Assembly (NCBI GenBank): GCA_944739405.2
Contig: OX123190.2
Coordinates: forward strand, 58,609,805-58,673,804
Length of the DNA: 64,000 nt
From: Euclidia mi
Taxonomy: Eukaryota; Arthropoda; Insecta; Lepidoptera; Erebidae
Direction of reading: 5' to 3'
Shown: positions 11,515 through 23,100 of the stretch, one piece after another
Numbering within the stretch: position 1 is the stretch's first letter
Layout of the letters: every line of letters begins with the position of its first letter
Notes under the pieces: generated by a model
The model's input: only the letters and a program-made list of their open reading frames with translations
Told to the model about the DNA's origin: nothing
Database searches by the model: none
Program-made: the position numbers and the translations under genes

Positions 11515-12519
11515 GGTGCCACGAGAAGATAGACTTTTTGTAAACAAACATTCAGAGCTTCACAACCTTTTTTCAAACAGTTGCGTTTTAGATTTTATTC
11601 TTTTGAACAGTCTTTTTTTTTCAATGCCTAATTATGCCACTATGTTTTTAAATTTATATTGTTAAATTTTACTGAAATAAAAATATTTGATTTTGTGTTT
11701 TAATGGTCGAATGTGCATAAATTGGCCGATTTTTTTGTTGTTTTACACGTAATAATCTGTAAATTAATGAAAAATAGAGTACCATGTATGTTAATTATAG
11801 AGTACATACATGTTACTTTATTATTGACATGATTTTTTAAAAATCAAAACGCAATAAATAATATTGCCCAAAGTAGCATATCTATTCTAAAATATTAAAT
11901 TATTGACCAACAATGAATAATATAACAGATAACTAGCTAATACATTGCATAAACATTTCTAGGCATAGAGATTTTACGTTGTCTGTGAATGAAATCGTCA
12001 GAATGAACTTAAACAAAATCCATTAAACGTTACGGTAGTCTGAAAACGCAATTTCTTTTTTAGGTATAAATAATTTTCTGCCATCTGATATTCTGCACGC
12101 ACTTTTTCGAGATGCCGGCAGCGAGAAGAGCGTTGCGATCCTATAAACTTGTATTTAACTTATCACCAACCCCTTCTTGATAACTTAAAATTTAATTTTG
12201 TCCTCCGATAAAAAGATGTTAAGCCCAAGAATGTATCATTTCAATGAACTAACGCCAAATGTTGACACTCTAGGCGTCAGTACCTCAAGATCCTGTTGAC
12301 AGCGCATAATATCGATAAAAACCCGATCCATTGACATATTAGTTTCCAATGACACGTATCTATGTACCGTTGCGCTCATTGATTTGAATTTTTTTTTTGA
12401 CAGAACTATCTTTAAGTCACTTAGTAAAAATTCTTTGTTTACAAAATGTCTATGTTCTCGTGGCACGGACTCTAGTCTAAGCCAAAGAAATATAACCCTA
12501 ACGTGGTCCAACCTCTCTG
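11451..12519. mobile_element. Non-autonomous DNA element with imperfect TIRs
   Basis: CAGAGAGGTTG at 11451-11461 is matched in inverse at 12509-12519, and a second inner block, 11516-11548 (GTGCCACGAGAA...GTAAACAAA), is matched in inverse at 12434-12466 with two mismatches. The element sits between ORF1 and ORF2 of the LINE. The 8-mer CTCTTTGC occurs at 11443-11450 and 12527-12534; 8 bp and a CAGAG terminus would fit hAT, but the right repeat starts 7 bp beyond the matched TIR end, so the assignment is weak. No transposase is present inside. Confidence 0.5.
11467..11511. repeat. (AT)n microsatellite
   Basis: About 22 uninterrupted TA dinucleotides between the outer and inner blocks of the left TIR of the element starting at 11451. 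Confidence 0.95.
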
Positions 12520-12818
12520 GTCTAAGCTCTTTGCATTGACGTGTTGACTTTGACAACTGTCAGTTGTCAATGTCATTCATCAGATTTGCGTTCGGAAATG
12601 TGTATAAATTTATTGTATAATGTTGCTTTCATTTGTACGCATTTATTATTTTAATTGTTTTTCTTTTCTTCTTTTGTTGTTATCCTCTTCATTGTGTGAC
12701 AGTTGGCGGGTGGTGTAGAGTAAATATTGGTATTAATTACAGTGCATCATAATATTATTGTCTTCTATCTAGTTTAGTGTAAGTATATAAGTATTATTTA
12801 TCTTATATATTATTTATT

Positions 12819-15817
12819 ATGTATTATTTATTTATGTCTTCAACTGAAGATTGTTCATTCTACTCTGGCAATGATTCTACTCAATTATCTGCCAATGACA
12901 GCTTTTGCTCATTAGATGATCTGACACTGGGTGACATTTTACGTCAACATTTTAATGCGTGTCCAAGCCGTTTATTTAATGAATGTCATGTAAATGCGCA
13001 AAGTTTACCCGGCCACTTTAGTGATCTGGTTGAGGTATCTACTGGTACTAATGTTCATGCCATCCTAATTTCCGAGAGCTGGCTCAAACCTCCTCTTCTC
13101 TCTACTAGCTACCCTCTCCCAAGTTTTGTTCTCATTAGGAATGACCGGATTAACGGAGAGGGGTTGGTGTAGCTATATATCTGCGCAGCAACTTTCCATA
13201 CAAAATCATCGCTTCATCCCACTTTCACACATCTTCACAGTATTCTGGTTCCGCGGAATTTCTTTTCATTGAGGTTTGGGTCAGGGGAACTAAATTAGTT
13301 CTTGGGGTTGTTTACTGTCCACCTTCCATCAATTACTTCACCGACTTAGAATTGGTTCTAGAATCCTTGGGGTCTGAGTATTCACATTACATCATCATGG
13401 GCGATTTCAACACTGACCTCCTATCCCTTCAGACCTCGTTCACTACACCTTCTCCGCATCCTCGAGTCTGCCAATCTACATGTCTTACCTCTTCAAGCCA
13501 CTCACCACAACCCCAATGGGGAAGATACCTGGTTAGATATAATCATTACCTCTATTCCTTCCCTCGCTTCATCCCACGGCCAATATCCCGCCCCGGGCTT
13601 CTCTCATCATGACCTCATTTACCTTTCCTACTCGTATGTCCTTAAACCTCCTAAACCTACGCCCAAAGTATAGCACAGGCGTTGTTTTGCCCGCATGGAT
13701 ATCGACAGGTTACGGTTGGATGCTTCGGAGATAGTCTGGACGAATGTTATTGAAGCTAGCTCAGTCGTCGATAAGGTCCAACTGTTTAATGACGCAGTTA
13801 TCAATTTATACGACGCTTATGCTCCCATCAAGAAAATTAAAGCAAGGCGACCTCCGGCACCTTGGATGACAGAGGGGGTTCGGATGGCGATAAGACGCAG
13901 AGACCGAGCGTTTCGGAAATACCGAAAGGAGCGATGCGACTTTAACTGGACCTCTTTTAAAACTGCCAGGAACCGATGCAATCAGATGATACGTAACGCT
14001 AAACGCCGACATATCCTTGACAATCTAGACTCTTCTTCACCCGCTAGTATTTGCAACGTTTTAGGCAGTCTTGGTATTGGAAAACATCGGTTGGTAGACG
14101 AATTTCCTATGACGATTGAGTTGGACGATATAAATCGTCATTTTACTACCTCCAGGCAGATGGACAACATGACGAAGTGTCAAACTCTTCGTTGTATTTC
14201 TGGATTATTGCGTCCCAATATTAACCCCTTCAAGTTTTCTCCAGTTGCGTCGGATGAAATCAAAAAGATCGTCCTATCCATCAAATCGAAAGCGGTGGGC
14301 TATGATAACGTGAGTCGTTTTATGGTCACCACTATCCTAGATTCTCTCCTTGCTCCCCTTACCCACATCCTTAACTTTTCTCTTGAATCCGGACAGTTTC
14401 CAACAGTGTGGCGCAAAACCTTGATCCGTCCTTTGCCAAAAATATCCAATCCTTCTCTCCCCTCTCACTTTAGGCCTATTTCCCTTCTTCTTTTCCTATA
14501 AAACGTCCTCGAGGCATGTGTTCATAAACAGTTGTTAGGGTTTGTCTCCGAAAACCACATTCTGTCTCCACTACAATCTGGTCTCAGACCCGGCCATAGC
14601 ACTGTCTCGGCTTTACTGAAAGTGACTGGCGATGTCAGGGCGGGTGCAGAGGGTACCAAGATCACACTATTGGTCTTGGTGGATTTTTCAAAGGCCTTCG
14701 GTACCGTTAGCCACGATATCCTCCTGGCCGTCCTCTCCCACTACATGATTTCACCCGACGTGCTGGAATGGTTCTCTTCTTATCTTCGAGGACGACAGCA
14801 GTCAGTTCGCGTAAATGAACTCTCATCAACTTGGCGTGATACTGACTCTGGCGTTCCTCAAGGCGGTATTATTTCTCCCCTTCTCTTCTCATTGTTTATA
14901 AATCTCCTAACCTACAATCTTCACTGTTCGTATCATCTGTATGCCGACGACCTTTAGATCTACGCCCAGGCAAGAGTAGACAATCTCAGCATTGCTGTCA
15001 ATGAGGTGAACCGAGATCTTTACATGATTTGGGAATGGTCTGACAGATTTGGCCTGTCAGTGAATCCTGATAAATGCCAAGCTATATTAAAATGAAGCCC
15101 ACGTATCACGTGCAAAGTGGATGTAAAGGCCCTTCCCCCCATTATATTCAATGGACTGTCATACCTTTTAGTCCCAGTGTAAAGGATCTCGGCCTTCATT
15201 TTAATGCTGCTCTTGACTGGCGTGCACATATTGCGAGTGTCAGTAAAAAGATCACGGGAACACTGCGATCTCTCTATCGCCTTAAGAATTTCCTGCCAAC
15301 TAAAATAAAAAACAATGCTTGTGCAAACTTTGATTTTTCCTATTATCGACTATGGTGATGTATGTTATCTCGATCTGAATGCAGATCTACTCAACAAACT
15401 TGACCGACTTCTCAATAATTGCATTCGGTTCATTTTCAATCTCCATATATATGACCACGTTTCCGCTCACCGTTCCAAATTACGATGGCTGCCTATCCGT
15501 GCAGTGTGCACGTCGTAATCTACGTACGCTCACTACACTTTATTCTATTTTAACATCTCCAAATGCCCCGTCTTATCTATCCCCTCAATTTCAATATCTC
15601 TGCAGCAGCCATGATAAAAATCTCCGCTCTACCAATAATCTTCTTCTTCTCTGTCCTTCTCATACCTCTAATCTCGTTCACTCGTCTTTCTACATCCAGG
15701 CTATTCTTCTGTGGAATGCACCATATTCTCGAAATTAGGATGTCCTCTTGTCGTGTACTTTTTAAAGCTAGCTTACGACGGCAGTTATTCGAACAATCGG
15801 CAGAATCATCTTCCTAG
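12819..15817 (+). pseudogene. LINE ORF2: APE endonuclease and reverse transcriptase, broken
   Basis: The product would nick target DNA and reverse-transcribe the element RNA. The endonuclease part is visible from NAQSLPGHFSDL (about 12990) through ISESWLKP to MGDFNTDL (13397-13420). A linker with a basic patch follows (13695-14020). The reverse transcriptase shows RPISLL (14475), VDFSKAF (14680), SGVPQGGIISPLLF (14850) and YADDL (about 14940). After the catalytic motif come stops and shifts, then a degraded C-terminal region to about 15740. Disruptions are visible near 13170, 13420-13690, 14501, 14957, 15095 and 15300, so this copy is inactive. Confidence 0.8.
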
Positions 15818-16375
15818 TATATTTATGTGTATGTATATTATAAGTATATAAGTAGGAATATATATGTATTTATGTATTGTATGTACAATATATATTTTAT
15901 AAGTTTAAATTATATGTATAGGTGTATATTTATACGTAATATTTTATGTATCTTGATTAGTAGTTTACATGCAGTTTTAGCACCCACCTTGATTTGTCTC
16001 TGCACCACCCAAAGGTTGACTGGTAGAGAATGCCTTGGGCATTAAGTCCGCCTTTGTACAAATTATTTGTTGTGTGCAAGAAGTTTTAAATAAATAAATA
16101 AAATAAAATAAAGTTTACAATCGTAAATTATTCAGTGTGACAACGACAAAACTTTAACGACTTTAGCCATAAACAAACGTAAGCATAGTAATGATAATTA
16201 TCATGCTTGTAATACTAGAAAATATCAAATTCTTTTATCAAAATTGTGGGCAAGTACAAATCCATATCCACGATTTAGATTCCTAGGTTGTGAGAATGAT
16301 TGACTAAATGTAAAAGAAAAAAATATAAGTCATATTTTCTTGTTAGTACTCTAGCATAAAAATATAATTTAAGAC

Positions 16376-16683
16376 TAGAGGACGCCAGCAGCTACGCCTG
16401 CATTTTTTTTAATTTACCCGTTTTGGCCGATCCCGTGGGAATTTCGGGAAATCCCTTCTTAGTGCACCCCTACGGACCCCAAGGAACATACATGCCAAAT
16501 TTCAGCTTCTTGCGTCCAATAGTTTCGGCTGTAGCGCGTCTGTCAGTCAGTCAGTAACGCAAGGATTTTATATATTAAGATTATTATTTTATAGAATTAC
16601 TGGATAAGGGGGTCTGAGTGCTCTCGCAAGTTTGTATGAAGGTTAACATATAATATTTTTTTTTATCCGCGGGCGACAGCTAG
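16376..16683 (+). mobile_element. Helitron-like repeat, 3' end
   Basis: The segment ends TTTATCCGCGGGCGACAG followed by CTAG|T at 16680-16684, the 3' signature of lepidopteran non-autonomous Helitrons. Upstream lies the block CAAATTTCAGCTTCTTGCGT...GTCAGTCAGTCAGT, common in such repeats. The 5' end was not found. Confidence 0.5.
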
Positions 16684-17245
16684 TATCTAATCTTGTTATT
16701 TAATCACGATTTGCGAAAGAGAATTAGGACCGAAAGTGTTAGACCTTGTACGTATTTATCTGCATATCTGAACAAATAAAATTATCTAAAGAAATAAGCT
16801 TTTCCTCTAAAGCTAATTACAATACATTGTATTGCTTAGTGTAAGAGCGGTAGAGGTTCATTTGGTAACATTGTGAGTGGAAATTAAAGTGGGGTCAGTA
16901 GACATTTGTTATTACTTTTATGTTGGCCATGTACCTAGTTATGTGGTGTGAAGTATATTGATGGGAATCTATTTGAGCATTAAATCATAATAGGCTTGTG
17001 TCCTAAAATGAAATTAGTGATTGATTCGTTCCTTTATTAGATGTTAAACCGAAATAACTGAATTTTTCTTCAAAAATAGATCAGCATCATTCATAATTAC
17101 GGCTTTTTAAAAACCTCTTTGAATTTGACGCGAAAACGACGTAAACCGTCATGGGGTTGAGTGATGTCACGAAGTGCAATACAAAACAAACCGTGAATGA
17201 AGTCTGGTCTGGTGTACCCACCTTTATTGTGTTATATTCGGTTGG
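16684..17245. other. Intergenic, no gene seen
   Basis: No coding or repeat signal was recognised. Confidence 0.4.
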
Positions 17246-17390
17246 GTTTTGGTCTAGCAAGACATGTTAAGTCTGTCAACCCGCACTTGGCCAGCGTGGT
17301 GGACTATGGCCTTACCCTTCTCATAGTGAGAAGAGGCCCGTGTCCAGCAGTGAGACAGTATTAAGGGCTGATGATGATGAATCGGTTTGA
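17246..17390 (+). repeat. LINE/SINE 3'-end fragment with (ATG)n tail
   Basis: Contains CCCGCACTTGGCCAGCGTGG...GGACTATGGCC...GTGTCCAGCAGTGAGACAG and ends GCTGATGATGATGA. This is the same kind of 3' terminus as the minus-strand repeat at 24380-24640 (CCACGCTGGCCAAACGGGTT, CATCATCATCC). Confidence 0.6.
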
Positions 17391-17586
17391 AAGGTACAAA
17401 GTTTGACGTTTTAGTTGTATTTATTACTTAAACGTCAACAAAATCAATGGCGGACGCACTGTGTGACGTAATGCTCTTTCATTGGTGCTCACTGGCACAA
17501 GAATAAATATATAATTTTTTAGCTTTAGAATCCTAAAAATAACGTTAATCTTACCTTTTTATAATAAATGATAAACTTTATTGACA

Positions 17587-17886
17587 TCTATATATATAAA
17601 AATGAATTGCTGTCCGTTAGTCTAGCTAAAACTCTAGAACGCCTGAACGGATTTATCTTATCTTGGTTTTGAAATGTTTGTGGAGGTCTAGGGAAGGTTT
17701 AAAAGTTGAGAAAAATTCGAATTATTGCCGGGAAAACCCTCAAAACAGCCCTTTTCTATTTCCTATACAAACGTTTTCTAAATAAAATGGAGAGTAAATT
17801 TTGATGGCAGTTTTGACAGGTTTCCGGACCAGAAGTCTCAGTGCTGCCGCCCAGCGGGCTTTATGTCAGAAGAAACCCATTGATAA
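17587..17886 (+). mobile_element. Helitron 5' end (TCTATATATATAAAAATGAA type)
   Basis: Starts with TCTATATATATAAAAATGAA and GTTAGTCTAGCTAAAACTC, followed by a GAACGGATTT-type block, a common lepidopteran Helitron 5' terminus. Another Helitron-like 5' end follows at 17887, so this copy lacks a clear 3' end. Confidence 0.55.
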
Positions 17887-18640
17887 TCCCTACTTAATAT
17901 TATAAATTTGAAATTGTGTATGTATGTATGTTCCGTTTTCACGCTAAAACGGCTGAACCAATTTTGTTGAATGATACATAATAAGATATTAAGAAGTACG
18001 AACGCATGCGCTAATAATTGAGTGCTGCGCATGTGCTATCGAAGGGGAATCGAAATACAACATCTATTTCGTGATCAAAGATGACGGATGGGAAATCAAA
18101 GATGGCGGCTGGGAAAATTTCAAAAAATCTATATTGGTATCGTCTGCGATGTTAAAAGGGATGGAGAATCCAAATACAACATCTGTTTCGTGATTCAAGA
18201 TGGTGGATGGGAAATCAAAGATGGCAGATGGGAACAATTAAAAAAAACAATATGGATATCGTCTCTGATGATTTAAGGGACGGAGAATCCAAACACAACA
18301 TCTATTTCGTGATCAAAGATGGCGGATAGGAAATCAAAGATGGCGGACGGGATTTTTTTTAAAGTCGATATGGGTATCGTCTCCGATATTTTAAGGAATG
18401 GGGAATTAAAAAACACCATCTATTTTTTGTGATCAAAGATGGCGGATGGGATTTTTTTTAAATCAATATGGATATCCTCTCCGATGTTTAAAGGCATTGG
18501 AGAATCCAAATACAACATCTATTTCGTGATCAAAGATGGCGGATAGGAAATCAAAGATGGCGGTCAGGGTTTTTTTAAAGTCGATATGGGTATCGTCTCC
18601 GATATTTTAAGGAATGGGGAATTCAATATTATATAAAAAT
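17887..18640 (+). mobile_element. Helitron-like element with internal minisatellite
   Basis: Begins TCCCTACTTAATATTATAAA, then GTATGTATGTTCCG and GCTAAAACGGCTGAACCAAT, a second common Helitron 5' terminus. Most of the body is the minisatellite at 18040-18630. A further AT-rich terminus-like stretch (ATTATATAAAAATCTATG) starts at about 18632. No CTAGT end was found, so the 3' limit is provisional. Confidence 0.45.
18040..18630 (+). repeat. ~99-120 bp minisatellite, five copies (AAAGATGGCGG-rich)
   Basis: The marker CATCTATTTCGTGATCAAAG or a close variant recurs at about 18060, 18178, 18298, 18415 and 18514, giving periods of about 118, 120, 117 and 99 bp. Within a unit GATCAAAGATGGCGGATGGG itself tends to repeat. 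It is non-coding; short open frames here are products of the repeat. Confidence 0.8.
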
Positions 18641-18714
18641 CTATGTTTGTTTGTTCATCATTAATAGACTCTGAAATGATAAGAGATTAATCGCTAAGTC
18701 AATGGTAACTATGA

Positions 18715-20041
18715 AAATTTTTAACAAAAAATAGCCGCCTCCAAAATCTGAAAAATGTGTGAAAATAGTACTAAAAAGTAAAAAATAAATTCCGTTATTT
18801 TTACTTCAATTTACTTATAAACATCACCTATTCAACTGAATATTATATACTTGTACGAATTATACGTATCTACCACTTAATTCACATACTTGACACAATA
18901 CATATTTTTATATAACTAACGAACTAAATTAAACACCTATCACCAGAAATCAGATAAGTAAGTATATTATATTTTTGGACTAAGTACTTAGAAAAAAATA
19001 TTTTATTAGGACTATAATATACAATTATACTTTGTTTTGGAGTTGGTGCCAGCTGAGATTTTAACAATTAAAGATGTTATTAAGTGACCGACCCGAACGC
19101 GGGCAGGGCAGACGCGTGAGGGCAGACGTGGTTGACGGTTGTCTCCGATATCCATTTTTCTATGCGCTTGTATGTAGGTAATTATTGTATTGCAGTGGAT
19201 TGTGGTTCTTTAGAGTTATTTTACACGAAACCTGTGTTCATTGAAATAGGTTTCATTTGGTTCTTGCTGCATTTTAGTATTGCATCTTTACATAATTAAA
19301 TTTTTCTTGTTTTTCAAATTTTGAGATCTTTTTGTAAAATCTTCTCAGAATTTGATTTGTTCCAAGTACCGCTTTACGTTCTTGTTTTGGTTAGATAGGT
19401 AATTGTAAATAGGTATTTAGGTTAATTTGTAACTGGGCTGTCGCGCCTATTGCCAGGTTGCGTTGTTTTCTTTATTTGCAAAATAGGTTTGGTTAGATCC
19501 TACATTGTGGTGTTAATGTAACTTTAGGTACATATATTTTGTGTTATAGAAAACTTCCCAAAATTTGATTTATATTTGGTTGATTAGATTTCTCGTTATT
19601 TGTAAATGACTTACAAGTTTGATGAAGTTTTGCTAAATTATCGTATCAATACAGCTTTTCATATATTTTGTACATTATCAAGAAATTATTTACTAAAATG
19701 TTTGACTGGTACCGACTCCAAAAAAAAGTATAATTGTATATTATAGTCCTAATAAAATATTTTTTTCTAAGTACTTAGTCCAAAAATATAATATACTTAT
19801 CTGATTTCTGGTGATAGGTGTTTAATTTAGTTCGTTAGTTATATAAAAATATGTATTGTGTAAGGTATGTGAATTAAGTGGTAGATACGTATAATTCGTA
19901 CAAGTATATAATATTCAGTTGAATAGGTGATGTTTATAAGTAAATTGAAGTAAAAATAACGGAGTTTATTTTTTACTTTTTAGTGCTATTTTCACACATT
20001 TTTCAGATTTTGGAGGCGGTTATTTTTTGTTAAAAAATTTT
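18715..20041. mobile_element. Foldback element with ~340-bp inverted arms
   Basis: The left arm (18715-19053) and right arm (19705-20041) are reverse complements at about 95% by eye, including TAGCCGCCTCCAAAATCTG / CAGATTTTGGAGGCGGTTA and the inner TTTGGAGTTGGTGCCAG / CTGGTACCGACTCCAAA. The ~650-bp centre has no reading frame. The inner ACCGACTCC motif recalls the ACCGACTTC repeat family elsewhere in the window. The superfamily is unknown; target duplications were not resolved. Confidence 0.7.
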
Positions 20042-20109
20042 TATTTCCTGTTTTTTAGTGAATTTTCCTTTCTGCAGTTATCTGATTTATCGAAATTAAA
20101 GATGGTTAC

Positions 20110-20857
20110 TTAGACTTTTTTTTTACTGGGGAAACTCTTTTGCTGAGTGCCTCTCCGCGTGGCGGGCAAATAATGGGATACAGAGAACGCGGGTGTGCTG
20201 CTCCTGGGTCCCGTTACGCTTGTCCCGTAAGTAGGGCTCAGTCTCTGGAAGTGTCCTCCCCACTCGCACAGTATGAGGTAGCGCCTCAAACTGTGCGAGT
20301 ACAGTGGTTCCTCGGCTATCCGAGACCGCTGTCTTCTCGCGGTCGTTCGTAGTCGGGCAGCCAGATTGCCATCTCTGATTGCCCACGGGCCTAAGGAAGA
20401 TCTTGGGCTAGCGGCCATTGCCACCACCACGACGCCGCCTGCGTCTGCGAGCGGGATCGGCTCTCTCGCGATCCCGCTCGGCGGCCTCCTTCTGGAGCAT
20501 GACCGCTTCGCAGAAGGAGACCACAGCATCCCACTGGATGTCTTCCGCCAACATGGCCTGGACGACGGCCTGCGGAGAAATATCGCCTACGATAACAGAG
20601 ACGAAGTCTCGCCGCTCGGTTTCCCATGCAGGACACTCAGAGAGCGTATGCTGGGCAGAGTCCAGGTCACTGCCACAGTGATGGCATGCCGGCGTCGCCT
20701 CGCGGCCGATTCAGTTCAAATACTCGCCAAAACATCCGTGTCCGGTGAGTATCTGAGTCAACCTAAACGTGACGCAGGCACTTCTCCTCTCGATCAAAGA
20801 TAGGTAGACCTACTAAACGCGCTGCCCATATGAGACAGCGCCGTTTAAATAAAACTT
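20110..20857 (-). mobile_element. R1-clade LINE, C-terminal fragment
   Basis: Locally GC-rich. On the minus strand, positions about 20720 down to 20400 encode GREATPACHHCGSD...SAQHTLSECPAW, a C-x2-C-x8-H-x4-C knuckle typical of the C-terminus of R1/TRAS/SART-type LINEs, followed by an Arg-rich tail and stop. One in-frame TGA just upstream of the knuckle shows decay. The 3' end at the left carries an A-run (T9 at 20118 on plus). Confidence 0.65.
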
Positions 20858-21633
20858 TTTTTTTATTGCTGCTAGTGGCAGACGAGCAAACGGCCCATCT
20901 GATGGTAAACGGTAACCACTGCTCATAAACTTCGCTAATATCAGGGTATACACAGCAAAGCCGCTGCCTACCGTGAAAGTAATGCTCTCTTTAAAACTCG
21001 TTCGAAGAAGGACAAGTCATAGCGCTCGGGAAACACCGCAGCAGGTAGTTCATTCCAGAGCCTACAAGTACGTGGTAAAAAAGATCGCTGGAAGCGCACC
21101 GTACTAGATGAGAACGCTTCCAAGTAGTACGGGTGAACTCTACTGCGTCGGCGAGTGGTACGTTGGTAGAAGGGTGACCCTGGTACCAAATTAAACAATT
21201 CTTCGGAGTACTCCCCGTGAAAGAGTTGGTAAAATACGCAGAGAGAACTAAAGTCTCTTCGCTGCTCCAGCGACTCTAGTCTAGCCGTGAGATCGGGATC
21301 TTCGACGATTCGAACAGCTCGTCTCTGTAGGGAGTCAAGTGGATCAAGCTGATAGTTTGGCGCTCCGGCCCAGAGATGTGAGCAGTACTCCACAACTAGC
21401 GAAGAAATGGAGAAACGTCTATCTCAAAGTAGGGAATCTCGGTCCAAGGCCAATTCAAGAGAAAGTAGTGAACTGCGTTAAAAGAGGTTATCACAAATGC
21501 CGGCTTACAGTGAAAAATATTAAATGGTGTAAACACTGAAGAACGTACTCATCGTCTGCTCTTTGAATTAAACCGTACTACTATTAGTTATTCTGGGATT
21601 TATAATCCAAGTTATTATATGTATAAGCTAGCA
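20858..21633 (-). mobile_element. CR1/Jockey-like LINE, 3' fragment
   Basis: The minus-strand 3' end is an A-rich tail (TTTTTTTTTATT at 20857-20868 on plus). The 3' untranslated part includes GGCAGACGAGCAAACGGCCC, a very common lepidopteran LINE terminus. The coding tail is at 20968-21393. Sequence at 21399-21633 has no recognisable LINE coding. Confidence 0.65.
20968..21393 (-). pseudogene. LINE reverse transcriptase C-terminal tail
   Basis: A 141-codon minus-strand frame with MEYCSHLWAGAP, LDSLQRRAVRIV, SLCVFYQLFHG and LPRTCRLWNELPAAVFP, the conserved tail after the reverse transcriptase in this LINE group. It ends at a natural stop before the 3' untranslated region. The reverse transcriptase core itself is missing, so the fragment is inactive. 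Confidence 0.8.
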
Positions 21634-22140
21634 GTACGGGTGAACTCTACTGCGTCGGCGAGTGGTACGTTGGTAGAAGGGTGACCCTGGTACCAAATTA
21701 AACAATTCTTCGGAGCACTCCCCGTGAAAGAGTTGGTAAAATACGCAAAGAGAACTAAAGTCTCTCCGCTGCTCCAGCGACTCTAGTCTAGCCGTGAGAT
21801 CGGGATCATCGACGATTAGAACAGCTCGTCTCTGTAGAGAGTCAAGTGGATCAAGCTGATAGTTTGGCGCTCCGGCCCAGAGATGTGAGCAGTACTCCAC
21901 AACTAGCGAAGAAATGGAGAAACGTCTATCTCAAAGTAGGGAATCTCGGTCCAAGGCCAATTCAAGAGAAAGTAGTGAACTGCGTGAAAAGAGGTTATCA
22001 CAAATGCCGGCTTACAGTGAAAAATATTAAATGGTGTAAACACTGAAGAACGTACTCATCGTCTGCTCTTTGAATTAAACCGTACTACTATTAGTTATTC
22101 TGGGATTTATAATCCAAGTTATTATATGTATAAGCTAGCA
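21127..22140. repeat. 507-bp direct tandem duplication
   Basis: 21127-21633 and 21634-22140 are head-to-tail copies differing by few substitutions (for example TCTTCGACGATTCG versus TCATCGACGATTAG). Each contains the 5' part of the LINE tail fragment and ~230 bp of unrelated sequence ending TAAGCTAGCAG. The junction sits at GCAGTACGGG; the short shared AGTACGGG/GCAG stretch suggests slippage or microhomology-mediated duplication. Confidence 0.85.
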
Positions 22141-22760
22141 GTTGGTGGCTTCGCTCTTGCGTAATGACGGACTTTCTATATAAAAATACAACCCCTATTT
22201 CCAAAAACGCGTAAATATATGATCACTTATTTCTAATCAGAAGCTAGTTTATGAAATTTCACTTCGCATAAAAACTTTCAACCCCTATTTCACCCTTTTA
22301 AACGGTAGATTTTAGAAATCGTTAAAACACGTATTTGTTTTATTTCTAACCAGAAGTTTGCACACAAAATTACACGCTATCGTTTTAAAAATGACGGACC
22401 TCCCATACAAACTTTCTACCCTACATACTCTTTCAACTTTATATCACCCTCTTAGTTGTTCGATTTGAAAAAATCTAAATTGCGTGTTTATTTTTTCTAA
22501 CAAAAAATATGTATAAAAATCCTTCCTTAGTGGGTGCTTACTTCATAAAATGCATCGATTGTCAAAATTTCAAGTCTCAAGCCCCTGTGGATTTGGCTCT
22601 GCGTTGATGAATCAAGATGCCCAAGCAATTTTAAATATATAGATTTACTCTCCAACCTTTCTTCCTCCCGGTTTCATCAATACCTGGCAATGAAGCCCGA
22701 AGTAGGCCCATTGATCGCGACTATTCTAGTGTCCACTGAAGAAAAGTCACAGTAAATGCT
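22141..22760. repeat. Degenerate dispersed repeat, no gene
   Basis: Contains repeated phrases of the CAACCCCTATTTCACCC / TCTAACCAGAAG / ATGACGGACCTCCCATACAA type and TTAGTGGGTGCTTACTTCAT, typical of old lepidopteran non-autonomous repeats. No coding frame was seen. Confidence 0.45.
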
Positions 22761-22792
22761 TAATTTCGTTTACTTGGATGACTTAATTTTTG

Positions 22793-23100
22793 AAGTTTTT
22801 AATGAAAGTATTGGATTGATTTTGATAAAATTTGAGTTTTTAATGAAACTATTGGATTGATTTTGATAAAATTTAAATGGGACCCATCTGAAAGTATATG
22901 CTTTCAAACAAAAAAAGAATTTTGGAAATCGGTCGATAAATAACGGAGTTATGAGGTAACAAACATAAAAAAAAATATATATATACAGCCGAATTGAGAA
23001 CCTCCTCCTCTTTTTGGAGTCGGTGAAAAAAGGGGCTTGGAAAAAGGGAATTAAATAAAAACTCTTAAAAAGGCGATACGGAGTTCGCTGGGTCAGCTAG
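22793..23100. mobile_element. Helitron-like 3' end overlapping ACCGAC-family repeat
   Basis: A ~41-bp motif (GTTTTTAATGAAA.TATTGG...GATAAAATTT) is duplicated at 22793-22876. Then comes the inverted terminus GAGAACCTCCTCCTC...GGAGTCGGT of the family at 9676. The segment ends CGGAGTTCGCTGGGTCAG followed by CTAG|T at 23097-23101, a Helitron-type 3' end. Confidence 0.5.

Larger units (their letters stand above)
10500..16112 (+). mobile_element. Two-ORF non-LTR retrotransposon (CR1/Jockey type), decayed
   Basis: The layout is ORF1, inserted TIR element, ORF2 with endonuclease and reverse transcriptase, a 3' untranslated region, then a (TAAA)n/(TAAAA)n tail at 16087-16112. The order and motifs fit a CR1/Jockey-group LINE. 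Several stops and frameshifts show that it is dead. The 5' limit is uncertain and may lie upstream of 10500. Confidence 0.75.

Noticed and set aside
12236..12556. 106-codon minus-strand frame
   Set aside because: It crosses the right TIR of the DNA element into LINE sequence and has no recognisable motif.
18040..18630. CRISPR-like or coding repeat
   Set aside because: Head-to-tail minisatellite without spacers; the 62-codon frame at 18088 comes from the repeat itself.
20110..20803. Several overlapping GC-rich frames on both strands
   Set aside because: Only the minus-strand frame with the zinc knuckle is real LINE coding; the others are shadows of its GC-rich sequence.
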